Assembly: GCA_016871315.1 (NCBI GenBank)
Contig: VFZE01000024.1
Coordinates: forward strand, 1-64,000
Source of the DNA: Acidimicrobiia bacterium
GTDB lineage: Bacteria; Acidobacteriota; Terriglobia; Bryobacterales; Bryobacteraceae
DNA length: 64,000 nt
Direction of reading: 5' to 3'
Notes under the pieces: generated by a model
What the model saw: only the letters and a program-made list of their open reading frames with translations
What the model was told of the DNA's origin: nothing
Databases searched by the model: none
In this document: positions 7,964 to 16,348 of the stretch, piece after piece
Layout of the letters: each line of letters opens with the position of its first letter
Position numbering within the stretch: the first letter of the stretch is position 1
Position numbers and translations under genes: made by a program

Positions 7964-10297
7964 ATGCGCATTCTGTCGCGCGCCATCTTTGGCGAGATAT
8001 GCAAGTCGGCGCTGCTGGGCACAGTGCTGTTCACTTTCGTGCTGTTTCTTCAAAAGCTGGGCAGCGGCAAGCAGTTCGAGATTCTCGTGCGCGGCTCGGC
8101 TCCGCCGTCCACGGCAGGCTACCTGGTGGCGCTGCTGCTGCCGCCGACGCTGATCTTCGCGTTGCCCGTGGGAACACTGGTTGGCGTGCTCATCGGGCTT
8201 GGACGGATGTCCGCCGACGGGGAGATCACGGCGATGCGTGCCTGCGGGGTTCCCAGCCGCCGCATGGCCGCTCCAGTACTCGCCTTCGCGCTTCTGGCCA
8301 CCGCCGTAACCGCGTCGGCGTCACTGTGGTTTGCTCCGCTGTCGATCCGCGAAACCTACCGCGTCCTGAACCAGGTGATCGCGCAGCAACTGACAGCCGA
8401 GATTCAGCCGCGCGTGTTCGAGGAGCAGTTCACCAATACGAACAATATCCTCTACGTGGGTGACGTGATCCCCTCGGCCGACTCCGCCGTGCAGTGGCGC
8501 AACGTCTTCATCGCCGACCTCACTCCGGCGGAGGTGCGCAGCAGGCCTGGCCGCGAATACGGCGACGCCCCCAGCATCACGGTGGCATCGGAAGCTTTCG
8601 CGATTCCGGACGCGGCCAGCAACCGCATTCAGCTCCATATGAAAGGCGTCTCGACGCATGAGCTTGGCGCCGACCCGGCCATTTACTACAACACGGCAGC
8701 CCCCAAGCAGGACCAGGTACTCGCGGCCAGGTCGCGATCAGAGGCCAGCGCCAAGGCCTACATTTCCATGGACACGCGCCCGCTGTTCCAGGAGCAGAGC
8801 GTCGAGGCCCGCATTGAACTCCATCAGCGTTTCGCGCTGCCGGTGGCCTGCGTGCTGCTGGCGATGGTCGGCATTCCGCTCGGGGCCAGTTCGCGCAAAT
8901 CGGGCAAGTCGGGCGCGTTCGTGCTCACCGTGCTGCTTGCGTTCCTCTATTACATGGGACTTGTCAGCATGATCCGGCTGGCGCAGCAGGGCAAGCTTCC
9001 GCCCGCGCTGGCCGTCTGGACGCCAAACCTCATCTTCACTCTGTTCGGGCTGGCGCTGCTCATCGGGCTGGAAAAGCCGGGCGACCGTGATCTCGTCTCG
9101 CGCCTCCGCCGCCTATTCGACAATGCTTGGGCGTTTGTCCGGTCCCTGCTGACCTCGGCCGGCAACGGCCGCGCGTCGCTCGCCCCGCGCGTTCCACGGC
9201 TGCCGATCCTGCCCGGCGTCGTCGACACCTACGTGCTCTCGAGCTTCCTCTTCTATTTCGCCGTTCTGCTCGCCAGCTTCGTCATGATGGCGCACGTGTT
9301 CATCTTCTTCGAGCTGCTCGGCGATGTCTTCGCCAACAGCATCCCCCTGCACCGCGTCCTCACCTACCACATCAACCTGACGCCCAAGCTGATCTACGAC
9401 TCAGCTCCGATGGGTGTTCTGGTCGCCGTGCTGGTCGCCTTCGGGATCCTGGCCAAGAACAACGAAGTCACCGCGATGAAGGCCTGCGGCGTCAGCCTCT
9501 ACCGCCTGAGCGTGCCCGTGCTGGTGGCCAGCTTTCTGCTGAGCGCCGGGCTCTTCGCCTTCGATCATTACTACATCCCTGAAGCCAACAGAATTCAAGA
9601 GAGCATTCTCAACGAGATCAAGAACCGCCCCGCGCAAACCTACTTGCGGCCGGACCGCAAGTGGATCTTCGGCATGGGTTCGCGAATCTACTACTACAAG
9701 CATTTCGATTCGGCGCAGAACGTCATGGTTGGCGTCAACGTCTATGAGCTGCATCCGGAGACGTTCCGGCTGCTGCGCCACATTCACGCGGAAACGGCGC
9801 GATGGGAGCCGTCGCTCGAAAAATGGATCTTTCAAAACGGCTGGAGCCGCGACATACAGGGCGTATCGGCCGGCTATCAGCCGTTTCAGGCAACCACCTT
9901 CCCGGAACTCGAGGAGCCGCCCTCCTGGTTCCTGCGCGAGATGAAGCAGGAAAAGCAGCTCAACTTCCTCGAGCTGGACGGCTACATCGCGGAGCTGCAG
10001 CAGAGCGGCTTTGACACCGTGCGCCTGAAGGTGCAGTTCCACAAGAAATTCTCCGTGCCCGCATTCGCTGTCATCATGGCGTTGCTTTCCATTCCGTTCA
10101 GCTTTCTCACCGGCAATCGCGGCGCCATGGCCGGCGTCGGCGTCAGCTTCGGCATCGCCATCGCCTACTGGGCCGTCAGCAAGCTGTTCGAGGAGATCGG
10201 TAACGTGAATCAACTCCCCGCCTTCATTGCCGCATGGTCGCCCGATGCACTGTTCTCCATGGCAGGCATGTACCTGTTCACGCGGATGCGGAGTTGA
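7964..10297 (+). CDS. LptF-LptG fused lipopolysaccharide export permease
   Basis: A 777-aa protein made of two tandem YjgP/YjgQ permease domains. Domain 1 (about 1-375) has the family pattern ITAMRACGVPSRRMAAPVL and a C-terminal membrane bundle containing VLLAMVGIPLGASSRKSGKSG. Domain 2 (about 405-777) repeats it with EVTAMKACGVSLYRLSVPVL and FSVPAFAVIMALLSIPFSF. Each half has a large periplasmic beta-jellyroll region between membrane segments. In most Gram-negative bacteria LptF and LptG are separate proteins that dimerise and, with LptB, extract LPS from the inner membrane. Here both are one chain. lptB and lptC are not in the window. It is co-directional with the TldD/TldE-like genes. Confidence 0.9.
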   Translation: MRILSRAIFGEICKSALLGTVLFTFVLFLQKLGSGKQFEILVRGSAPPSTAGYLVALLLPPTLIFALPVGTLVGVLIGLGRMSADGEITAMRACGVPSRRMAAPVLAFALLATAVTASASLWFAPLSIRETYRVLNQVIAQQLTAEIQPRVFEEQFTNTNNILYVGDVIPSADSAVQWRNVFIADLTPAEVRSRPGREYGDAPSITVASEAFAIPDAASNRIQLHMKGVSTHELGADPAIYYNTAAPKQDQVLAARSRSEASAKAYISMDTRPLFQEQSVEARIELHQRFALPVACVLLAMVGIPLGASSRKSGKSGAFVLTVLLAFLYYMGLVSMIRLAQQGKLPPALAVWTPNLIFTLFGLALLIGLEKPGDRDLVSRLRRLFDNAWAFVRSLLTSAGNGRASLAPRVPRLPILPGVVDTYVLSSFLFYFAVLLASFVMMAHVFIFFELLGDVFANSIPLHRVLTYHINLTPKLIYDSAPMGVLVAVLVAFGILAKNNEVTAMKACGVSLYRLSVPVLVASFLLSAGLFAFDHYYIPEANRIQESILNEIKNRPAQTYLRPDRKWIFGMGSRIYYYKHFDSAQNVMVGVNVYELHPETFRLLRHIHAETARWEPSLEKWIFQNGWSRDIQGVSAGYQPFQATTFPELEEPPSWFLREMKQEKQLNFLELDGYIAELQQSGFDTVRLKVQFHKKFSVPAFAVIMALLSIPFSFLTGNRGAMAGVGVSFGIAIAYWAVSKLFEEIGNVNQLPAFIAAWSPDALFSMAGMYLFTRMRS

Positions 10298-10352
10298 ATC
10301 AGGCCTCGTTGGAACGGCCCCGGCCGGAGCTTGCCGCTACAATAGGAGATCC

Positions 10353-12809
10353 ATGAAAAAGCTCCTCCTGGCGCTGGTAGCGCTATCTGTCGCCGCCCTT
10401 CTGGTATCGCAGCCGGCTCCGCCGGTGCGCGTGGGGCCGCTGGCCGGCGGAGGATTCATGCTCAACAGCGGTTGGGTGCTTCGTCCCGCCGGACGCCAGA
10501 TTCCGCTCGACACCTTCCCCATGGCGAGCGCCGTGACGCCGGACGGCAAATACATGCTGGTGTTGCACGGCGGCTACAATCCGCCGTCGATCGCCACCAT
10601 TGATTCGAAAACCGAAAAGGAGATCGCGCGCGTGCCTGTTCCCGACGGCTGGCTCGGCATGGCGCTTGCCACGAACGGCAAGACGCTCTACGTAGGAGGC
10701 GGCAGCCGGGCCGCGGTCTTCGAATTCACCGTCGGCGCCGGCGGAAAGCTGGAAGCGGCACGGACCTTCGACGTGATGGAAGCGGGCAAGCAGCGCACGC
10801 CGCAGGATTTTATCGGCGATGTGGCCCTCAGTCCCGACGGGCGGCTGCTCTATGCGGCGGATCTGTATCACGACCGGATTCTGGTGATCAATCCGCAGTC
10901 CGGCCGCGTGATTGAACGGTTCCAGACCGGTCGGCGGCCGTACCGCATTCTGTTCCACCCCGACGGCAAGAGCTTCTTCGTCACCAGCTGGACCAACGGG
11001 ACGCTATACCAGCATGAGACGGCCAGCGGCGCGGTAATGGGCAATATCAGGCTTGGCCCGCACACCACCGATGCCGTTTGGAGCGGCAAGGGCGGCGAAG
11101 GCAGGATTTTCGTCACCGCTTCCAACACAAACCGCGTTTTCTCCGTGGGGGTCTCGGCGAGCAAAGAGATGAAGCTGCTTGAGACCATCAACGTCGCCAT
11201 GACGCCGCGCCAGCCGCTGGGCATGACGCCGAGCGGGTTGGCCTTGAACGCCGATCAGAGCCGCCTCTATGTCGTCTGTTCGGATGCCAACGCCGTGGCT
11301 GTGGCAGATGTCGGCGAAGAACGCACGCGCGTGCTGGGCTTTGTTCCCGCCGGCTGGTATCCCACGGCGGCGCGCGTTCTCCCCGACGGGCGGCTGGTGA
11401 TCTTGAATGGCCGCGGCGGCGGGAGCCGTGCGAATCCCGGAGGTCCCGTGCCCACACGGCGGCCGTCGCCCGTGCATCAAGGTGTGCGTTCCGATGAATA
11501 TGTCGGACGCATTCAGCCGGGCACCGCGTCGGTGGTCGATCCCTTCCATGAAGAAACTCTGCTGGCTTACACAAGGACGGTGCTGACCAGCACGCCGTAC
11601 CAGGACGAACTGCTCGACGGCCTGCAAATCCCCGCGGGCAATCCCGTGCCGGCCAGGCCCGGCGCGCCGACGCCGATTGAACACGTCATCTACATCGTGA
11701 AGGAGAACCGCACCTACGACCAGGTGCTCGGCGACCTGGGCAAAGGCAACGGAGACCCCAGCCTGACCCTGTTCGGGGAGCAGATCTCGCCGAACCATCA
11801 CAAGCTGGCGCGCGAGTTCGCGCTGTTCGATAACTTCTACGTCAGCGCCGATGTGAGCGCCGACGGCCATAGCTGGTCCACCGCGGCCATCGCGCCGGAC
11901 TACGTCCAGAGAATGTGGCCCAACAGCTACGCGGGCCGCAGGCGGCTGTATGACTACGAAGGCCAGGAGCCGACCGCTCTGCCTCCGGCCGGGTACCTCT
12001 GGACGCAAGTGCTGGCGCGAGGCTTGACGATGCGGAACTACGGCTACTTTGCCACCAATCATCCGAAGGGGCTTCCCGACGGCACCGAGATTCAAGCGGT
12101 GCGCGACACGGCCCTGGCGCCGGTGACGAACATGAAATACCGTGCATTCGACATGGATTATCCGGACGTCAAGCGCGCGCAGGTTTTCCTGGATGACCTG
12201 GCCGGGTTTGAGAAGAGCGGCAATATGCCGCGGTTTCTCATTCTGCGGCTGGGCAACGATCATACCTCAGGGACAACGGCGGGAAAAATCGCGCCGCGGA
12301 GCGCGATGGCCGATAACGACTATGCGCTGGGCATGATCGTCGAGGCGTGTTCAAAGAGCAGGTTCTGGGCGAAGACGGCGATCTTTGTGCTGGAGGATGA
12401 TGCGCAGAACGGTCCTGACCACATCGACAGCCACCGCGCGCCGGCCTACATATTGTCGCCCTACACACGAACGGGCGCGATTGACAGCACGCTCTACAAC
12501 ACGACTTCGATGCTCCGTACGATGGAACTGCTGCTGGGGCTGCGGCCGATGACGCACTTCGACGCGGGTTCGCGGCCGATGTGGGCGGCCTTCACCTCGA
12601 AGCCCGATCTGCGCGCGTATGAGGCGGAAAAACCGCGCATTTCACTCGAGGAGCGCAACCCGCAAACATCGGCGACGGCGGCGCGGTCTGCGGCGCTGGA
12701 CTTCACAGAAGCCGACATGATCGACGATGATGAATTGAACGACATTTTGTGGCGCGCGCTGCGCAACAGCACGCCGCCTGCTCCTGTCAGGAGCTTTTTC
12801 TCACGATAG
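10353..12809 (+). CDS. Exported beta-propeller/phosphoesterase (alkaline phosphatase superfamily)
   Basis: An 818-aa exported protein. The start at 10353 has a TAGGAGAT ribosome-binding site and a signal peptide (MKKLLLALVALSVAALLVSQ). Residues about 40-400 form a YncE/lactonase-like beta-propeller with repeats such as AVTPDGKYMLVLHGG, ALATNGKTLYVGGG, ALSPDGRLLYAAD and LFHPDGKSFFVTSW. Residues about 440-760 are a phosphoesterase domain of the phospholipase C/acid phosphatase type, with ENRTYD near 450, ADGHSW near 502, GNDHTSG near 634 and EDDAQNGPDHIDSHR near 681, the last being the likely metal cluster. The substrate cannot be told from sequence. The GH57 gene follows after 7 bp. Confidence 0.85.
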   Translation: MKKLLLALVALSVAALLVSQPAPPVRVGPLAGGGFMLNSGWVLRPAGRQIPLDTFPMASAVTPDGKYMLVLHGGYNPPSIATIDSKTEKEIARVPVPDGWLGMALATNGKTLYVGGGSRAAVFEFTVGAGGKLEAARTFDVMEAGKQRTPQDFIGDVALSPDGRLLYAADLYHDRILVINPQSGRVIERFQTGRRPYRILFHPDGKSFFVTSWTNGTLYQHETASGAVMGNIRLGPHTTDAVWSGKGGEGRIFVTASNTNRVFSVGVSASKEMKLLETINVAMTPRQPLGMTPSGLALNADQSRLYVVCSDANAVAVADVGEERTRVLGFVPAGWYPTAARVLPDGRLVILNGRGGGSRANPGGPVPTRRPSPVHQGVRSDEYVGRIQPGTASVVDPFHEETLLAYTRTVLTSTPYQDELLDGLQIPAGNPVPARPGAPTPIEHVIYIVKENRTYDQVLGDLGKGNGDPSLTLFGEQISPNHHKLAREFALFDNFYVSADVSADGHSWSTAAIAPDYVQRMWPNSYAGRRRLYDYEGQEPTALPPAGYLWTQVLARGLTMRNYGYFATNHPKGLPDGTEIQAVRDTALAPVTNMKYRAFDMDYPDVKRAQVFLDDLAGFEKSGNMPRFLILRLGNDHTSGTTAGKIAPRSAMADNDYALGMIVEACSKSRFWAKTAIFVLEDDAQNGPDHIDSHRAPAYILSPYTRTGAIDSTLYNTTSMLRTMELLLGLRPMTHFDAGSRPMWAAFTSKPDLRAYEAEKPRISLEERNPQTSATAARSAALDFTEADMIDDDELNDILWRALRNSTPPAPVRSFFSR

Positions 12810-12816
12810 CTGGGTA

Positions 12817-14907
12817 ATGGCAAGAATCTATCTTTGTTTTGTATGGCACATGCATCAGCCTTTTTATAAGGATCTGATGACGGGGGAGTACAAACTGCCT
12901 TGGACGCGGCTGCATGCGTTGAAGGATTACTACGGCATGGTGCAGGTGCTCGACGCTTTCCCCGAGGTGCGCCAGACCTTCAATCTCGTCCCTTCCATGC
13001 TTGTGCAGATCAAGGAGTACGCCGAGGCCAAGGCGGCCGATCCGTTTCTGCGCGCGGCGTTGAAGCCGGCCGAAGAGTTGGATGAGCAGGAGCGCGCCTT
13101 CATCCTGCGCTACTTTTTTCAGGCGCATCCCGGACGCCTCATCCGGCGCTATCCCCGCTATGGCGAGCTTTACGACGGCTGGCAGGCGGCCGACCGCGAC
13201 GCGCGGCGTGCACGCCATTTCTTCAATGGGCAGACCATGCGCGATCTGCAGGTGCTTTCGCAGGTCGCCTGGTTCGATGAAGAATTTCTGGAGAAGGATG
13301 AGGAAATCCGCGAGCTCGTGAACAAAGGCCGCGATTACACACTGGCCGATCAGGAGTTGATGGGGCGCAAGCAGATCGGGATCCTGGGCCATGTCGTGAA
13401 GGTCTACCAGGAGTTCGCGGCCAACGGCCGGATCGAGGTCACGACGACTCCTTTCTATCACCCGATCCTGCCGCTGCTGTGCGATTCCAACATCGCCGCT
13501 GTGTCGCACCCTTACGTGCCGTTGCCGCCGCCATTCCGCTATCCCGAAGACGCACGGCATCAATTGAAGACCGCGCGGCAGTACATGGAGCAGGAGATCG
13601 GCATCAAGCCGCGGGGCTTGTGGCCTTCGGAAGGCTCCGTATCGGACGAGGTATTCACCATCGCCGCCGACGAAGGTTTCCACTGGGCGGCCACCGATAA
13701 CGGCGTGCTGGGTAAAACACTACACCATGTCGCCGATGTCACCGCAACCTACCGGCCCTATGTATGGAAGCGCGACGGCCGTGAAATGCGCGTGATCTTC
13801 CGCGACCATTACTTGAGCGACCTTGTCGGCTTTGTCTACTCGCGTATGGGTTCGGCGGACGCGGCCACTCATCTGCTGGACCGCATTCGCGAGAACTGCG
13901 CCCACATTCTCGGATCCGGCCGCGATGCCCTGGTGCCGGTGATACTCGACGGCGAAAACGCCTGGGAGCACTATGAGCTCAATGGCCGCCCCTTTCTCAA
14001 GGAGCTGTACCGGCGCATCCAGCAGGATCCCACTATTGAGGCAGTCACGGTGTCGGAGGCCCTGGAGAAGGTGGAGCCTCAGGTGCTCAGCAACATCTTC
14101 CCCGGTTCCTGGATCAACGCCAACTTCGACATCTGGATCGGGGCCGAGGAGGACAACAAGGCGTGGGAATACCTGCTGCGCGCGCGCCAGGCTTATGAAG
14201 CCGCGCTCGGGGACTCCTCCCTCAGTGAAGCGAACCGCAAGCTGGCCTTTGAGGAACTGTTGATCGCCGAAGGCAGCGACTGGTGCTGGTGGTACGGTCC
14301 GGAGCACTTCTCCGACAATCGGGAGGAGTTCGATCACCTGTACCGTTCGCACTTGGCCAACGTCTACGTCGCGCTTGGCCAAGAGCCCCCGGATGAGCTT
14401 TCCAGACCCATTCTGCGCACTCATGTGACGGCTCAACATCATGAGCCCACCGCGCCCGTGCGTCCGGTGATCGACGGCGAAGTCACCTCTTACTTCGAAT
14501 GGATGGGAGCAGGTCTATACACCGTCGACGACCGCTCCGGCGCCATGCACGGCCACCGCTACCTGATCCAGGAGGTGCACTACGGCTGCGACGGCATGAA
14601 CCTCTATCTGCGTGTCGATTTTCCCGTGCCCGAATCCGCCATCCAGGTGAACCTGCATTTTGAGAAAGCAAGCTGGAGCATCGAGGTCGAGGAAGGCGGC
14701 GCGAAGCTGCTGCAGGAATCTCCGCTGGAGGTTGCCTACCGCCGCGTGCTGGAGATCAAGACGCCGCTTGCGGCCATCGGCGTGGCGCGCGGGGAACCGG
14801 CGCGCGTGCGGCTTTCCATTTGGCAGGGATCCCTGCCGGTGGATGCGGCGCCGCGCGAAGGCTGGCTATCGCTGCCGACCGCCGAGCCGGGCGATTGGCC
14901 GCTGTAA
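12817..14907 (+). CDS. Glycoside hydrolase family 57 alpha-glucan-acting enzyme
   Basis: A 696-aa cytoplasmic-type GH57 enzyme without a signal peptide. The family signatures are WHMHQP at residues 10-15, WPSEGSVSDE at about 269-278 (the Glu is the expected nucleophile) and the DGENAWEH region near 378 (the Asp is the expected acid/base). A C-terminal beta-rich domain begins after about residue 545. GH57 enzymes act on alpha-1,4/1,6-glucans as amylases, 4-alpha-glucanotransferases or branching enzymes, and sequence alone does not separate these here. It follows the phosphoesterase closely and may be co-transcribed. A role in glycogen or trehalose metabolism is inferred only. Confidence 0.88.
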   Translation: MARIYLCFVWHMHQPFYKDLMTGEYKLPWTRLHALKDYYGMVQVLDAFPEVRQTFNLVPSMLVQIKEYAEAKAADPFLRAALKPAEELDEQERAFILRYFFQAHPGRLIRRYPRYGELYDGWQAADRDARRARHFFNGQTMRDLQVLSQVAWFDEEFLEKDEEIRELVNKGRDYTLADQELMGRKQIGILGHVVKVYQEFAANGRIEVTTTPFYHPILPLLCDSNIAAVSHPYVPLPPPFRYPEDARHQLKTARQYMEQEIGIKPRGLWPSEGSVSDEVFTIAADEGFHWAATDNGVLGKTLHHVADVTATYRPYVWKRDGREMRVIFRDHYLSDLVGFVYSRMGSADAATHLLDRIRENCAHILGSGRDALVPVILDGENAWEHYELNGRPFLKELYRRIQQDPTIEAVTVSEALEKVEPQVLSNIFPGSWINANFDIWIGAEEDNKAWEYLLRARQAYEAALGDSSLSEANRKLAFEELLIAEGSDWCWWYGPEHFSDNREEFDHLYRSHLANVYVALGQEPPDELSRPILRTHVTAQHHEPTAPVRPVIDGEVTSYFEWMGAGLYTVDDRSGAMHGHRYLIQEVHYGCDGMNLYLRVDFPVPESAIQVNLHFEKASWSIEVEEGGAKLLQESPLEVAYRRVLEIKTPLAAIGVARGEPARVRLSIWQGSLPVDAAPREGWLSLPTAEPGDWPL

Positions 14908-14915
14908 GGCGAGTG

Positions 14916-15836
14916 CTACTTCTTCAAATGCAAATCGAACCACTCGATGGCAAGCTTCTGCGCCTGTTCACGCGCTTCAAAGTAGATCCCGTAGTGCTTG
15001 ATGCCGGGAATGGAGATGAGGCGCTTCGGGCCGCGCGCTCGCTCGTGAGCCTTCACGGCGTGGTCGCGGTTATCGAATAGCTCCTCATTTTCGGCGATCA
15101 CGAACTGCATGGCGCACTGCCCCGCCAGGTGCGCATCTTCCACTGGCGCATAAATGGCGAACTTCGACCGGATCGGCGCGCCGATCAGGTTGCCGATCAC
15201 CTTCGCCCGCGGCGGCGGGTACCCGGCGCTTCCCCGTGCCCGCGCGGTGGACTCCTCATATGTCTTGGCGCGCTCATTGTCATTCGCCGTGACGAAGCGC
15301 GAATCCATCGAGCCGACTTGGGAATGAATCGCCTTCACGCGCGCATCGCGCGCCGCCGCCCACACCACCAGCCCGCCTGACAGGCTGGAGCCCCACAGGC
15401 CGATCCGTGTGCCGTCGCACTGCGGCTCGCCCGCGATCCAGTGAATCGCGTTGAGCCAGTCGATCCCGAAATCGATCGGGTCGACTACTTCGCGCACTTC
15501 GGCGACCTCGGCCGTGAACTTGCCGCCAGTCCGCTCCTTCGGCGCCGGCTCTGTCAGGTAGACGCGCGATTCCGAATTGCCCCAGCCGCGATAGTCGAAC
15601 GCCGCCACAAAGTAGCCCGACTTCGCCAGCACCGCCGCATCGCGCCGCAGCGCCTGCGCGGTTCCACCCCAGCCGTGCGCCATCAGGATGCAGGGCAGCT
15701 TCGCATCGGCCGCCAGATCCGCGGGCGTGTAGATCTCCGCGGCCATGCGCGTCCCTTCGCTCATGATGGTGGCGGTCCGCGTAGGCTGCGCTTGCACAAG
15801 CGCAAGCGGCAAGGCAAAAAGCAAGAAGCGTCTCAT
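14916..15836 (-). CDS. Exported alpha/beta hydrolase
   Basis: A 306-aa protein started at the ATG at 15836, giving the signal peptide MRRFLLFALPLALVQAQ; the frame stays open further upstream, but without a signal sequence at its start. The alpha/beta hydrolase core is clear. The oxyanion-hole strand is ILMAHGWGGTAQ, the nucleophile elbow is GLWGSSLSGG and the C-terminal His lies in IPGIKHYGIYFEAREQA. The overall form resembles dienelactone-hydrolase or X-Pro dipeptidyl-peptidase-type serine hydrolases. The substrate is unknown. It converges with the GH57 gene and is divergent from the VOC gene at 15899. Confidence 0.8.
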   Translation of the reverse strand: MRRFLLFALPLALVQAQPTRTATIMSEGTRMAAEIYTPADLAADAKLPCILMAHGWGGTAQALRRDAAVLAKSGYFVAAFDYRGWGNSESRVYLTEPAPKERTGGKFTAEVAEVREVVDPIDFGIDWLNAIHWIAGEPQCDGTRIGLWGSSLSGGLVVWAAARDARVKAIHSQVGSMDSRFVTANDNERAKTYEESTARARGSAGYPPPRAKVIGNLIGAPIRSKFAIYAPVEDAHLAGQCAMQFVIAENEELFDNRDHAVKAHERARGPKRLISIPGIKHYGIYFEAREQAQKLAIEWFDLHLKK

Positions 15837-15898
15837 CGAGCCCCAGTTTACGCTACCGCGAGCTAGAATAGGCGATGCATGGCTGAGGAGGCTTGACA

Positions 15899-16348
15899 AT
15901 GGCTGTAAAGGCAATTCCCGATGGTTTCCACACCGTAACGCCCTACTTGTGCGTGGAAGGCGTGGCGGAGCTGATCGAGTTCATGAAGAAGGCATTCGAC
16001 GCCGTGGAGATCGAACGTCACCCGGGACCCGGTGGGCGCATCATGCACGCGCAGGTTAGAGTGGGCACGTCGATGATCATGATGGGCGAGCCGACGCCGC
16101 AGTTCGGCGCGATTCCCGCATCCATGTACCTCTATGTGCCGAACGTCGATGAGGTTCACAAAGAAGCCGTGGCCGCCGGCGCGACGTCCGTGATGGAGGT
16201 CGGCAACCAGTTCTACGGCGACCGTTCCGGCGGCGTGAAGGACAAGCACGGCAACTACTGGTGGGTCGCGACGCATATTGAAGATGTCGCTCCCGATGAG
16301 ATGGCGCGGCGCGCCGAGGCCGCGATGAAGGGACAAGCGTCGGCCTGA
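15899..16348 (+). CDS. VOC/glyoxalase-fold protein (PhnB-like)
   Basis: A 149-aa protein started at the ATG at 15899, chosen because GAGGAGG lies seven bases upstream (15885-15891). It has paired beta-alpha-beta-beta-beta modules of the vicinal oxygen chelate fold: TPYLCVEGVAELIEFMKKAF, then AQVRVGTSMIMMGEP, then PNVDEVHKEAVAAGATSVMEV and the closing GVKDKHGNYWWVATH. This is the PhnB/YdcJ-like single-chain form, common as resistance-like or epimerase-like proteins, and no substrate can be assigned. Its stop overlaps the ATG of the large glycosyltransferase (TGATG), so the two are probably translated together. Confidence 0.8.
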   Translation: MAVKAIPDGFHTVTPYLCVEGVAELIEFMKKAFDAVEIERHPGPGGRIMHAQVRVGTSMIMMGEPTPQFGAIPASMYLYVPNVDEVHKEAVAAGATSVMEVGNQFYGDRSGGVKDKHGNYWWVATHIEDVAPDEMARRAEAAMKGQASA

